DNA from: a virus
Direction: 5' to 3' (one strand)
Length of the DNA: 42,412 bases
IMG/VR virus record: IMGVR_UViG_3300025626_000045
Coordinates: 1 to 42,412 of that record
This document shows, piece by piece, positions 1 through 6,649 of this stretch. How positions within the stretch are numbered: the first letter of the stretch is position 1; each line of letters opens with the position of its first letter. Both the position numbers and the translations under genes were made by a program. The notes under the pieces are model-generated. The model was not told the DNA's origin and ran no database searches. It saw only the letters and a program-made list of their open reading frames with translations.

Positions 1-83
1 CCTATGTCAGGATTCTTAGTAGAGTGAACATAAGTTCCGTCTTCACTTTTACGGACTGATACTAGATTCAATGAATTTTTCAT
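1..83 (-). CDS. Partial leftward hypothetical gene (5' end only)
   Basis: The reverse strand opens with an ATG at 83-81 and reads without a stop to the window edge, giving 27 codons that begin MKNSLNLVSVRKSEDGTYVH. The start is preceded by an A-rich stretch containing AAGGAATT, like the leaders of the rightward genes. I do not recognise the product and too little is present to assign a domain. Its value is in the layout: it is the only supported leftward gene and marks the left side of a divergent junction, as expected where early and late modules of a crAss-like phage separate. Confidence 0.55.
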   Translation of the reverse strand, partial: MKNSLNLVSVRKSEDGTYVHSTKNPDI

Positions 84-178
84 AATTCCTTGGATTTTTT
101 TGATTAAGACTGCGGTAATACAATCCCTGAATGATTAAAATAATAAGCACAATTACCTGCGCAATACATAGTTTGGGA

Positions 179-218
179 GCAGAGGCATTGAAAAATGCCG
201 CCTATAGCTATGATCTGC
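179..218 (+). other. Possible structured RNA element (nested hairpins)
   Basis: An outer pairing GCAGA (179-183) with TCTGC (214-218) encloses a hairpin GGCATT (184-189) / AATGCC (194-199) closed by a GAAA tetraloop, followed by the self-complementary ATAGCTAT (204-211). The nested arrangement with a GNRA-type loop is more ordered than expected in intergenic DNA. Which strand is transcribed, if either, is unknown. This is a by-eye fold without energy calculation. Confidence 0.3.
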
Positions 219-555
219 CTACCATACATATAATACTGATGAGTACAAACAAGCCAATGATGTACTGATAGTAAGTATGAATCAACGTAGACAGAGTAGT
301 GCCATAGTACTCCGCCATGCCAATGCACAGTACCTATACTTTTTATTTTTTAGTACAGGTAAAATGCATTTAGCATGCGCAGATTAGGATACATACCCGA
401 CTGTAGGGGGTACCCTCACTGCAAAATTTAATTGGGGAGCAAATCATTAATACCTCTTAAGCACGCCAAACACATAACTTTTAGGAGGGGCATAGTGAAA
501 ATAATTCATGGTGCGGGGGCATGTTATTGGTAAAATATTTTTATAGGATTTAAAA

Positions 556-577
556 TTTTAGTATATTGTCATTATAG
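556..577 (+). promoter_or_regulatory. Candidate promoter for the first rightward block
   Basis: The stretch TTTTAGTATATTGTCATTAT lies 28 or more bases before the ATG at 605. It resembles the exact element TTTGTATATTAT found upstream of three other late blocks (18235, 19907, 28521): a T tract, then GTATATT. It differs at a few positions, so the assignment rests on likeness and position. Confidence 0.4.
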
Positions 578-604
578 GTAGGTTAATAACTTAAAGAATA
601 AGGC

Positions 605-928
605 ATGAGCAATTGGGAGAATGAGGGTTATGATGAGTCAGCAGGTTTGACAGAAATAGAGAAGATACAGTTAGATGCTGTTATTTTAGATATAGCGTAT
701 AATAATGCATGGTTGTTATTGACTGGTGAGTTGACGTTTGAGGAGTTGATTCCTAGTGAATTCAATAAAGACAAAGAGGTGGTAATAGCTTATGATCCTA
801 ATGACGGTCCGCAGCGTGAAGGCTTAGAGAACATGTTAACGTACTTCGTAGAAAGAGAAGAATATGAGAAGTGTTCAAAAATAAAAGAGATAATGGATCA
901 GATCTATCCAAAAGTAACTAAAGCTTAA
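605..928 (+). CDS. Small acidic hypothetical protein, first gene of rightward block
   Basis: The product is 107 residues, acidic and predicted mostly helical. I do not recognise a firm family. Near the C-terminus (about residues 78-96) the segment around FVEREEYEKCSKIKEI resembles the helical-hairpin UVR motif (as in UvrB/ClpC-type proteins), where 'EYEKA..LRDEI' is typical; this is a loose likeness and may only reflect a helical hairpin. It is the first rightward gene after the divergent junction and is followed four bases later by a very basic protein. A charge-complementary partnership with those basic proteins is possible but unproven. Confidence 0.75.
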   Translation: MSNWENEGYDESAGLTEIEKIQLDAVILDIAYNNAWLLLTGELTFEELIPSEFNKDKEVVIAYDPNDGPQREGLENMLTYFVEREEYEKCSKIKEIMDQIYPKVTKA

Positions 929-932
929 TATT

Positions 933-1124
933 ATGCCAACAAAGAAAAAAAGTACAGTAAACAGTTCAGGTAACTACACTAAACCTGGGATGCGTAAGAG
1001 ATTATTTAATTCAATCAAGGCTGGAAGTAAAGGCGGGGGAGCAGGACAATGGTCTGCACGTAAAGCTCAAATGCTCGCAAAACGTTACAAAGCAAACGGA
1101 GGCGGATATAAAACAAAGAAGTAA
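933..1124 (+). CDS. Small basic protein, DUF5872-type N-terminal module
   Basis: This 63-residue, strongly basic protein contains AGSKGGGAGQWSARKAQMLA and then a Gly-rich YKANGGGYK end. From memory this pattern (GSKGG-GQWSARKAQ-YK-GGGY) is the first half of a domain found in larger proteins of giant DNA viruses and phages, often labelled DUF5872. There it is followed by a KWT-KWRT-SGK segment; here that second half is a separate gene at 1846-2088. High charge and small size suggest nucleic-acid binding or a packaged virion protein, but function is unknown. Its stop overlaps the next start (TAATG), indicating coupled translation. Confidence 0.8.
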   Translation: MPTKKKSTVNSSGNYTKPGMRKRLFNSIKAGSKGGGAGQWSARKAQMLAKRYKANGGGYKTKK

Positions 1125-1405
1125 TGAGCAATAAAATATCAGAGAAAACTGAATTAACATTAGATTTAAAAACATTAATAATTATAGTGAGTTTTGTTGT
1201 GACCGCAGTGGGTATGTGGTTTGCTATACAAGCAGACATACAGTTAGCTAAAGAGTTGCCAGAACCAGAAGTTAGTAGAACTGAATATGATTTAAAAGAT
1301 CAATTGATTAGGGAGACTATAATGAATACTCAAGAAAAAGTAGAGCAGAATAGTGAAAAACTTGACAAAATAGATGAAAAGCTTTATCAAATAATAAAAA
1401 AGTAA
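1124..1405 (+). CDS. Single-pass membrane protein with coiled coil, holin-like candidate
   Basis: The product is 93 residues. A hydrophobic segment at about residues 17-37 (LIIIVSFVVTAVGMWFAI) forms one membrane span, and residues 55-93 are charged and heptad-like (QEKVEQNSEKLDKIDEKLYQ), suggesting a coiled coil. One span plus a short charged tail fits small holins or spanin-like helpers, and an endolysin gene lies downstream at 3525, but the sequence alone cannot separate a holin from another small virion membrane protein. Translation starts inside the preceding stop codon. Confidence 0.75.
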   Translation: MSNKISEKTELTLDLKTLIIIVSFVVTAVGMWFAIQADIQLAKELPEPEVSRTEYDLKDQLIRETIMNTQEKVEQNSEKLDKIDEKLYQIIKK

Positions 1406-1408
1406 ATT

Positions 1409-1723
1409 ATGAAAAAGGCTTTAGCACTATTACTTTTGATGTTTGCTTGTTGCACTATGTACTCTCAAGAGTATGTTTTACTAGAAATAAACTCTGAGTG
1501 GAACTGGTCAAATAAGGCTAAGATTGATGAAATAGAGGGTGTAACTTATAAAGCAGCTTATTTAGAACAGCAAACACTAAGTTTTAAGAAAAAAGTAAAA
1601 TCAGTACCGTTAGTCATATTATACAAAGACGGTAGACCTATTAAGCGTTGGCAAGCTGATTTAAGCTTTAAGTTAATTATAACTAAAGAGCAAGTATTAA
1701 AAGCTATAGAAAATAAAAATTAA
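1409..1723 (+). CDS. Secreted thioredoxin-like protein lacking catalytic cysteines
   Basis: The product is 104 residues. Residues 1-20 form a Sec-type signal (MKKALALLLLMFACC...YSQ); the SQ-E junction is typical of Bacteroidota signal peptides, and a lipoprotein modification at Cys14 is possible though the lipobox is poor. The rest fits a thioredoxin fold: the segment WNWSNK (31-36) aligns with WCGPCK of thioredoxin, and VP (66-67) followed by LVILYKDGRPIKRW matches the cis-proline strand and beta hairpin. Both redox cysteines are replaced by Asn, so no disulfide chemistry is expected. It sits two genes from a set of small basic proteins and in the same block as the holin-like gene; a role in the host envelope is inferred from the signal. 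Confidence 0.75.
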   Translation: MKKALALLLLMFACCTMYSQEYVLLEINSEWNWSNKAKIDEIEGVTYKAAYLEQQTLSFKKKVKSVPLVILYKDGRPIKRWQADLSFKLIITKEQVLKAIENKN

Positions 1724-1726
1724 ACG

Positions 1727-1846
1727 ATGGACCCAAAGAAATTAAAAGAAATATCAAGTCAATTAAAGAAGGCATCAGCTATGCATAAAGCACAGGCTGT
1801 TAAGATAGATAAACTTATAAAGGCAATGCCAAAGAAGAAGAAGTAA
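1727..1846 (+). CDS. Very small basic helical protein (39 aa)
   Basis: An ATG four bases after the previous stop opens a 39-codon frame, MDPKKLKEISSQLKKASAMH then KAQAVKIDKLIKAMPKKKK, closed by TAA whose last A begins the next gene (TAATG). The lysine-rich amphipathic helix and tight coupling to both neighbours support a real gene despite its size. It resembles tiny lysine-rich proteins seen in other Bacteroidota phages, but I know no function. It belongs to a run of basic small proteins (933, 1846, 2615). Confidence 0.65.
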   Translation: MDPKKLKEISSQLKKASAMHKAQAVKIDKLIKAMPKKKK

Positions 1847-2088
1847 TGGCAAAAACTAAGCAACAGAAGAGTCTTACTAGATGGACTAAGCAGAAATGGA
1901 GAACGGCAAGCGGAAAGAAATCATCCGAAACGGGAGAAGTGTATGCACCATCTAAGACTATATCTAAGCTAAAAAGTACTAAGAAAGGTAAAAAGAAATT
2001 GGCTGCAGCTAACGCAAAAAAACGTGCTGCTACAAAGAAAGGTAAGCAACATTCTAATCACGGATTGCATAAAGGGAAGAAAAGATGA
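1846..2088 (+). CDS. Small basic protein, DUF5872-type C-terminal module
   Basis: The product is 80 residues with about one third Lys or Arg. The segment SLTRWTKQKWRTASGKKSSE with following TGEVYAPSK, then AAANAKKRAATKKGKQ, matches from memory the second half of the domain whose first half is encoded at 933-1124; in giant viruses and some phages the two occur in one polypeptide. A nucleic-acid-binding or DNA-condensing role in the virion is plausible. It is coupled upstream by TAATG and downstream by an ATGA overlap with the gene at 2085. Confidence 0.8.
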   Translation: MAKTKQQKSLTRWTKQKWRTASGKKSSETGEVYAPSKTISKLKSTKKGKKKLAAANAKKRAATKKGKQHSNHGLHKGKKR

Positions 2089-2612
2089 GTACAATATTAC
2101 AAGATATGATGGGTATGCTTTCAAGAAAGAAAGTTAAGAAAGTTAAACTAGATGATTATTTTATTATATCTAGGTATGAAACACCCCATGAAAGGTTAAA
2201 ACCAAATCCAAAAGTAGATACAGAATTAATATTAGCAAAAGACCTAGTATCTTTTGTAAATAATAATACTTCTAAATTAGTTACACTAGAACCTTTTAAT
2301 CTTTTAGCTGGTGCTGGAAGATCTTCTACAATGCCCACTAATTATAACTTAATAGATATATCTTGGGATGGTCTTGGAAGTGGAGACTACATTCTTAACT
2401 TACCACCTGCATCTTCATTAACATATAGAAATATCAGAATTATTACAGATGGTAGTTTAGATAATGGAGCGCAAGATAAGATTTTTATTACTGCAGCTTC
2501 AGGAGATACTATAGATGGTGGGGCAGATTTTGAGATTTCTAAAAGATATGAAGGTGCATCTATTTGGTCTAATGGTGCAGAATGGATTGTTATACAAGCT
2601 AAAGCACATTAA
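2085..2612 (+). CDS. Probable virion protein with C-terminal beta module
   Basis: The product is 175 residues. The N-terminus is basic (SRKKVKKVKLDDYF), perhaps for anchoring. From about residue 85 the sequence is beta-rich: SGDYILNLPPASSLTYRNIR leads into IFITAASGDTIDGG and a closing YEGASIWSNGAEWIVIQ. This pattern, 'L-PPA-----I-I---SGDTIDG------Y-S---S-G--W-VI', is recurrent at the C-termini of phage fibre and head-decoration proteins and usually marks a trimeric beta domain. It may therefore be a small capsid or tail decoration protein. It overlaps the preceding gene by four bases and is followed by a basic protein after two bases. Confidence 0.7.
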   Translation: MSTILQDMMGMLSRKKVKKVKLDDYFIISRYETPHERLKPNPKVDTELILAKDLVSFVNNNTSKLVTLEPFNLLAGAGRSSTMPTNYNLIDISWDGLGSGDYILNLPPASSLTYRNIRIITDGSLDNGAQDKIFITAASGDTIDGGADFEISKRYEGASIWSNGAEWIVIQAKAH

Positions 2613-2614
2613 TT

Positions 2615-2905
2615 ATGGCAAAGAAAAAAGATAGTAGATTAGCAAGAGCAGGAGTAACTGGATTTAATAAACCAAAGCGTACACCTGGACACCCAAAGAA
2701 GTCTCATGTAGTTGTAGCTAAACAAGGAGATAAAGTAAAGACTATCCGCTTTGGGGAACAAGGGGCTAGTACAGCAGGTAAACCAAAAGCAGGTGAGTCA
2801 GCTAAAATGAAAGCTAAGCGTAAGAGTTTTAAGGCAAGGCACGGAAAGAATATTGCTAGAGGTAAAATGAGTGCTGCATATTGGGCAGATAAAGTAAAAT
2901 GGTAA
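2615..2905 (+). CDS. Small basic protein with KSFKARHGKN/AYWADKVKW motif
   Basis: The 96-residue product is strongly basic throughout. Its end, KSFKARHGKNIARGKMSAAY then WADKVKW, is a signature I associate with small conserved phage proteins of unknown function; the KAR-x-H core also occurs next to DUF5872-type modules. It is the third of the basic proteins in this block and probably binds nucleic acid or packs inside the head, which is inference from charge. One base separates it from the next start. Confidence 0.78.
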   Translation: MAKKKDSRLARAGVTGFNKPKRTPGHPKKSHVVVAKQGDKVKTIRFGEQGASTAGKPKAGESAKMKAKRKSFKARHGKNIARGKMSAAYWADKVKW

Positions 2906-2906
2906 G

Positions 2907-3155
2907 ATGACAGAGGAGAATTTAATAGAATTAGGATTTCAAAAGGTATTGGTTACAGAAGAGGAGTTAGAACTAGACTTTTATTATTTTGAAAAAAGCA
3001 TTAATGGATTATCATTCCTTACTGGGAATAATGCTGAAGCCGAAGCTACTGGAAACTGGTATATAGAAGATTCTTCTTTTACAATTAGGATATGGCAGTA
3101 TTCTGAAGCAAAAGATCTAATTAATATAATAGAACGTAACTTAGTTTTAAAATAA
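2907..3155 (+). CDS. Conserved small acidic hypothetical protein
   Basis: This 82-residue product starts MTEENLIELGFQKVLVTEEE and has the pattern 'LGF-----T-EE-----FYYFE--I--LS-------------WY------F-I------LI-II--N'. Small proteins of this kind are common in Bacteroidota and their phages but have no known activity. No signal peptide or membrane segment is present. It ends the first block; the following 71 bases are very AT-rich and may hold a promoter for the gene at 3227. Confidence 0.7.
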   Translation: MTEENLIELGFQKVLVTEEELELDFYYFEKSINGLSFLTGNNAEAEATGNWYIEDSSFTIRIWQYSEAKDLINIIERNLVLK

Positions 3156-3226
3156 ACACGTAAACTTTTTTTATTTAAACTATTTTTATTATTTTTGTTT
3201 TTATTCATCACATAAAAATAAAGATA

Positions 3227-3538
3227 ATGTCTGATTCTAAAATTAACACAGATCTTCAAGACAAAGATCCTCAAATGTCAAAGGAAGAGCTTTCTCAAAG
3301 AAGAGAAGAGATAACAGCTTTTTATAAAGACAACATTCCACACTTAGAAGTACAAGCGGATTATGAAACATTGCTAGCTGCTATTGAAAAGGCTAGAGCT
3401 GAAAGAATGCAAGCACAAATGTTTATGGCTCAACAATACGCTTCTCAAAAAGGTGAAGGTGCTCCTGATCCTAACTCACAAGAAGGAAAAGCATTTCAAG
3501 AGGCAATGGCTAAAGCAATGTCAAATGAAACAGCTTAG
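3227..3538 (+). CDS. Charged helical hypothetical protein
   Basis: The 103-residue product is highly charged and predicted helical, with a Gln/Met/Ala-rich centre (ERMQAQMFMAQQYA) and a flexible Gly/Pro/Asp/Asn stretch around residue 80. I recognise no family. The last 14 bases overlap the start of the endolysin gene at 3525 in another frame, which suggests coupled translation. The gene follows an AT-rich intergenic stretch of 71 bases (3156-3226), so it probably begins a transcription or translation unit. Confidence 0.72.
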   Translation: MSDSKINTDLQDKDPQMSKEELSQRREEITAFYKDNIPHLEVQADYETLLAAIEKARAERMQAQMFMAQQYASQKGEGAPDPNSQEGKAFQEAMAKAMSNETA

Positions 3539-4454
3539 TTTAGGAAGTACAGGTTCTGAGGTAAGAGTTATCCAAACTGTAATGGGTATTAAAGCCGATG
3601 GTGTATTTGGACCACTTACTGAAAGAGCTGTAGAAAGATTTCAGCTATCTAAAAACATAGAAGTAACTGGTATTGTTACCTCTGATGTTTGGATATTGAT
3701 GTTTAATGCAAACTATGATAATACTGAAGCAATAGATCAAGATACTGATATATCAGAAGAGTACTTTAGTACTAACTATGATCAAACAGTACATAGACAC
3801 TATTTACCAAAAGACGAGTATATCAAAGGTCCAATTAAAAATGATTATGTTGTATTACATCATACAGCGGGTAATGCTAATCCATATGCTTGTATAGACT
3901 ATTGGGCTAGGGATTCACGTGGTCGTATAGCAACAGAGTTTGTATTAGGCGGTCAAAATCACAGAAATGGAAATAATGAGTTTGATGGTGTTATGGTTCA
4001 AGCTTTTCCAGATGGATGTCAAGGATGGCATTTAGGTAGAACTGGTTCAGGTTTTATGAATCGTCACTCTGTTGGTTTAGAAATATGCAATATGGGATAT
4101 TTAGATGTAAACGATAATAGTTTTAGAACTTATGTTGGATCTAAATGTATAGAGTCTCAAATATGCACTTTAAAGCAACCGTTTAAAGGTAAGCTACATT
4201 GGCACAAGTATTCTGATAGGCAGATTGAAGAGACTGAAAAATGGATTAGATATGTAGGAGAAAGAGATGAAATAGATATTAGACTAGGGCTTAAAGAGTT
4301 TATTTTAAAGTATGGGCCATTAAAAGCTTTTGGTTTTCAGCAAAGCGCTTTTTATGGAAATATAAAAGGATTATTAACACATGGCAACGTTAGAAAGGAT
4401 AAAGTAGATTGTTATCCTAACCCAGATCTTGTTGACATGATATTAAGTTTATAA
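3525..4454 (+). CDS. Endolysin: peptidoglycan-binding plus N-acetylmuramoyl-L-alanine amidase
   Basis: The product cuts the amide bond between muramic acid and L-alanine in host peptidoglycan at lysis. With the ATG at 3525 it is 309 residues. Residues 1-60 form a PG_binding_1 domain (LSLGSTGSEVRVIQ, then ADGVFGPLTERAVERFQ). Residues about 105-300 are an Amidase_2 (T7 lysozyme-like) domain: zinc ligands likely His112 or His113 (VVLHHTAGN), His286 (LLTHGN) and Cys296 (VDCYPNP). The frame stays open upstream to 3384, but that extension lies inside the previous gene and lacks domain character, while the PG-binding fold begins exactly at 3525. No signal peptide is seen, so export would depend on a holin. 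Confidence 0.93.
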   Translation: MKQLSLGSTGSEVRVIQTVMGIKADGVFGPLTERAVERFQLSKNIEVTGIVTSDVWILMFNANYDNTEAIDQDTDISEEYFSTNYDQTVHRHYLPKDEYIKGPIKNDYVVLHHTAGNANPYACIDYWARDSRGRIATEFVLGGQNHRNGNNEFDGVMVQAFPDGCQGWHLGRTGSGFMNRHSVGLEICNMGYLDVNDNSFRTYVGSKCIESQICTLKQPFKGKLHWHKYSDRQIEETEKWIRYVGERDEIDIRLGLKEFILKYGPLKAFGFQQSAFYGNIKGLLTHGNVRKDKVDCYPNPDLVDMILSL

Positions 4455-4456
4455 AT

Positions 4457-4828
4457 ATGGCTATAGTAAATAAAGTAGATTTAAAACATCAGGTTGATAT
4501 TAATACCTTAATTAAATATCAGATAGTTACACATTGCTTTTTTAATAATATATCAATTAGCAATTCAGATTTAAAATTCTTAACTGAATTATCTAAAAAT
4601 GTAGGTGTAGAGTTAACTAAGTTTTGCATTGAGGCAGTTAGTAAGGGTATTTTTAAAAGCGCTCAATCAGCCAGAAATGCAATAACCAAAGCAGAAAAGA
4701 AAGGTTTAGTTATTAAGAATGGCAATAATAAAAAAACTATTTCATTAAACCCAAATGCAAATATACAGTCATCAGGTTTAGTTTTACTAGATTATAAAAT
4801 ATTAGGCCGTGAACCCAAAGAAGCATAA
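4457..4828 (+). CDS. Putative winged-helix DNA-binding protein
   Basis: The 123-residue product has a C-terminal half that reads like a winged helix: KGIFKSAQSARNAITKAEKK forms a helix-turn-helix-like pair, followed by GLVIKNGNNKKTISLNP as the wing. The N-terminal half (DINTLIKYQIVTHCFF) is helical. It lies beside an IHF/HU-like gene, with which it overlaps by 20 bases, in a position where crAss-like phages carry small DNA-binding proteins. A role in late-gene control or genome organisation is inferred from fold and neighbours only. Confidence 0.65.
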   Translation: MAIVNKVDLKHQVDINTLIKYQIVTHCFFNNISISNSDLKFLTELSKNVGVELTKFCIEAVSKGIFKSAQSARNAITKAEKKGLVIKNGNNKKTISLNPNANIQSSGLVLLDYKILGREPKEA

Positions 4829-5168
4829 AGACTTTAAAAGTGGTATTGCCAATGAGGTTGGTGTACATCCTTCTGTAGTTGATGATTTTATATCATTTTA
4901 CTATTCAAAAGTTAGGAAGAGTGTATCTTCCTTAGCATATCCTAGAATTAATATAGAAGGGTTAGGTACATTTTTTATTAGAAAGAATAAACTTAATAAA
5001 GCAATATTAAAAAACAAAAGCTTGTTAGGTAACATACAAAAGCAAACTTACAATGGGTTTGCACAAAGTCAAGACATTAAAGATAATATTAATCAAATGG
5101 AAGCAGCAATGATTCAAATTGAAAAAGACATACAAAATAAAAAAAACTTTAAAGATGATAAAAAGTAA
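4809..5168 (+). CDS. IHF/HU-like DNA-bending protein (GTG start)
   Basis: The product bends DNA or helps organise the genome. It is 119 residues and starts at GTG (4809), because no ATG lies nearby and the HU fold begins at once. Features of the HU/IHF family are the N-terminal helical pair (HKDFKSGIANEVGVHPSVVD then FISFYYSKVRKSV) and the strand INIEGLGTFFIRKNK, equivalent to 'I-G-G-F--R' at the base of the DNA-binding arms. IHF-like subunits beside the terminase are a recurring feature of crAss-like phages. The C-terminal 40 residues form an extra charged helix. It overlaps both neighbours. Confidence 0.82.
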   Translation: MNPKKHKDFKSGIANEVGVHPSVVDDFISFYYSKVRKSVSSLAYPRINIEGLGTFFIRKNKLNKAILKNKSLLGNIQKQTYNGFAQSQDIKDNINQMEAAMIQIEKDIQNKKNFKDDKK

Positions 5169-5493
5169 ATGGTCTAAATATTTAGATATATTTAAAAATG
5201 CTGATAAAATAGCTGATGGTATTAAAAATAATATATTTAAAAAAGAGCATGTTGAAGCAGTAGCAACTGATAGATTTCAAATATGCATTAAGTGTTCTTT
5301 ATTTGATTCAAAAGGTGATGACTGTCTAGCGCCTGGAACACAACCCTGTTGTTCTGATTGCGGTTGTAGTTTGGCTTTTAAAGTAAGATCATTATCATCT
5401 GAGTGCCCTAAAGGTTATTGGTATGCTTATGTTTCAGAAAAACAAGAAGATTTAATAAATAAACAAATAGATAGCAATGAAAGTATTAATTAA
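5155..5493 (+). CDS. Cysteine-cluster (zinc-ribbon-like) phage protein
   Basis: With the ATG at 5155 the product is 112 residues (MIKSKWSKYLDIFKNADKIA...). The centre carries many cysteines: CIKCSLF, DDC, QPCCSDCGCSL and ECPKGYW, a spacing 'C-x2-C...C...CC-x2-C-x-C...C-P-x-G-x-W' that probably binds zinc. I have the impression of a family common in flavobacterial phages, function unknown. A start at 5119 is also open but would overlap the IHF-like gene by 50 bases; 5155 leaves a 14-base overlap like others here. The N-terminal helix is basic. Confidence 0.75.
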   Translation: MIKSKWSKYLDIFKNADKIADGIKNNIFKKEHVEAVATDRFQICIKCSLFDSKGDDCLAPGTQPCCSDCGCSLAFKVRSLSSECPKGYWYAYVSEKQEDLINKQIDSNESIN

Positions 5494-5569
5494 CTATATA
5501 TACAATAATGAGTCTATACCTATTATAATAGGTTCAACAGATGGTTATTGGTATACTACAATAGCATAA
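5477..5569 (+). CDS. Possible very small protein (30 aa)
   Basis: An ATG at 5477, overlapping the end of the previous gene by 17 bases, opens a 30-codon frame MKVLINYIYNNESIPIIIGS then TDGYWYTTIA, stopping three bases before the nuclease start at 5572. The overlap and adjacency fit the compact, coupled style of the block. It has no recognisable domain and could be a translational link instead of a functional protein. Confidence 0.4.
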   Translation: MKVLINYIYNNESIPIIIGSTDGYWYTTIA

Positions 5570-5571
5570 TT

Positions 5572-6384
5572 ATGGGATTAAGATTTATAGAAGAAGGTCA
5601 TGTGTATGAAAGTACTAATGATGAAAAAATAAACTGGCTTAGTGTAACATCCTTTATATCTAAGTTTAAACCTAAATTTGATAGAGATGGTCAAGCTAAA
5701 AAATCATCTAAAAATAAAAGGTCTAAGTGGTATGGTATGACACCTAAAGAAATTATTGCAGCATGGGATGGTGAAACAGATAGAGCAATAAAATTAGGTA
5801 ATTTTTATCATAATCAAAGGGAAGCAGATATGCTAGATCTCAAAACAATTGGTAGAAATGGTATAGAAGTGCCTATTATAAAACCTATTGTTGATGATAA
5901 TGGAATTAAACTAGCACCAAAACAAAAACTTGAAGAAGGTGTATATCCTGAGCATTTAGTTTATTTAAAATCAGTTGGATTATGCGGTCAAGCAGATGTT
6001 GTAGAGGTTGTTAATGGTTATATAAATATTAATGATTATAAGACAAATAAGGAAATAAAAGAAAAAGGATTTACTAACTGGGAGGGTATTACAAATAAAA
6101 TGTATATACCAGTTAATCATTTAGATGATTGTAATTTGAATCATTATAACCTACAACTCAGTATTTATGCTTATATTATTAAAAAGCACAACCCTAAACT
6201 TAAAATAGGAAAGCTTACAATACAACACGTAAAGTTTAAGAAAGTAGGCGAAGACTCAAATGGATATCCTATTAATGAACATATTAATGGAGAGCCAGTA
6301 TTAGAAGGAGTAAAAATATATGAACTTCCATACTTAAAAGATGAAGTAAATTCAATTATAATGTGGTTAAAAGATAAAAAATAA
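5572..6384 (+). CDS. PD-(D/E)XK superfamily nuclease
   Basis: This is a predicted metal-dependent DNA nuclease of the RecB/Cas4-like PD-(D/E)XK group. From the ATG at 5572 it has 270 residues. The active-site pattern is visible: Glu127 (PEHLVY), Asp142 in LCGQADVVEVV, then Asp155-Tyr-Lys157 in ININDYKTNK, followed by the Q-x3-Y helix motif (Gln195, Tyr199 in NLQLSIYAY). A start at 5548 would add eight residues (MVYYNSII) before the Met used here and inside the small upstream frame. PD-(D/E)XK nucleases near the terminase recur in crAss-like phages, where processing of replicated or packaged DNA is plausible. Translation is coupled to the next gene by TAATG. Confidence 0.85.
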   Translation: MGLRFIEEGHVYESTNDEKINWLSVTSFISKFKPKFDRDGQAKKSSKNKRSKWYGMTPKEIIAAWDGETDRAIKLGNFYHNQREADMLDLKTIGRNGIEVPIIKPIVDDNGIKLAPKQKLEEGVYPEHLVYLKSVGLCGQADVVEVVNGYININDYKTNKEIKEKGFTNWEGITNKMYIPVNHLDDCNLNHYNLQLSIYAYIIKKHNPKLKIGKLTIQHVKFKKVGEDSNGYPINEHINGEPVLEGVKIYELPYLKDEVNSIIMWLKDKK

Positions 6385-6638
6385 TGGCATCAATACAATT
6401 AACACAAGTTTATTTAGCAGAAGCAGCACCTTTAACAAATCCTCCTACATTATATATTGTACAAGGATCAGAATCTTTTATTGCAATAAATCCTCTCATG
6501 TTGAGTGCTGTTGGCCCGGTTTATCAGCAAAATGGTAGTTTAATAGATGTACGTCAGATATATATAACGGGATCTACTATACCAATCTACGTTAATGATA
6601 GTTATACTACAGTAAAAGCTGCTATAGACGCATTATAA
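6384..6638 (+). CDS. Small hypothetical protein
   Basis: The product is 84 residues, hydrophobic-leaning with predicted beta strands (TLYIVQGSESFIAI, RQIYITGSTIPIYVND) and no membrane segment or signal. It starts within the stop of the nuclease gene. I do not recognise it. A repeating pattern of short strands with Gly turns would fit a small virion or head-completion protein, but this is not supported by any specific motif. Confidence 0.6.
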   Translation: MASIQLTQVYLAEAAPLTNPPTLYIVQGSESFIAINPLMLSAVGPVYQQNGSLIDVRQIYITGSTIPIYVNDSYTTVKAAIDAL

Positions 6639-6649
6639 AATATAAAATT

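Larger units (their letters stand above)
84..604. promoter_or_regulatory. Divergent intergenic junction, non-coding
   Basis: About 520 bases separate the leftward gene start from the first rightward gene, in a genome that otherwise overlaps its genes. No convincing reading frame is present on either strand. By eye the base composition is richer in G and C than the neighbouring coding DNA. It contains several short inverted repeats, a palindrome GGGTACCC near 409-416, a T-rich tract near 340-352 and an AT-rich promoter-like stretch at 556-577. The likely role is a bidirectional promoter or control region, possibly transcribed into a structured RNA. No tRNA was recognised in it. Confidence 0.5.

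Noticed and set aside
236-242. CTGATGA, the core of a hammerhead ribozyme
   Set aside because: The following stem is not closed by the required CGAAA segment and no cleavage-site context was found, so it is probably chance.
104-328. Leftward 74-codon open frame in the divergent junction
   Set aside because: Composition (many Trp, His, Tyr, Cys) and lack of any fold-like pattern look like chance translation of non-coding DNA; the region holds hairpins instead.
495-533. GTG-started 12-codon frame (MKIIHGAGACYW) behind an AGGAGG-like sequence
   Set aside because: Too short to support, and Shine-Dalgarno signals are not used by the other genes here; it might be a leader peptide but nothing confirms it.
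3384-3524. Longer start for the endolysin
   Set aside because: The added 47 residues lie within another gene in a different frame and look like shadow sequence; the PG-binding domain begins at the 3525 ATG.
5548-5571. Longer start for the PD-(D/E)XK nuclease
   Set aside because: The extra eight residues lie within the small upstream frame, and the ATG at 5572 sits in the usual A/T-rich TTATG context just after that frame's stop.
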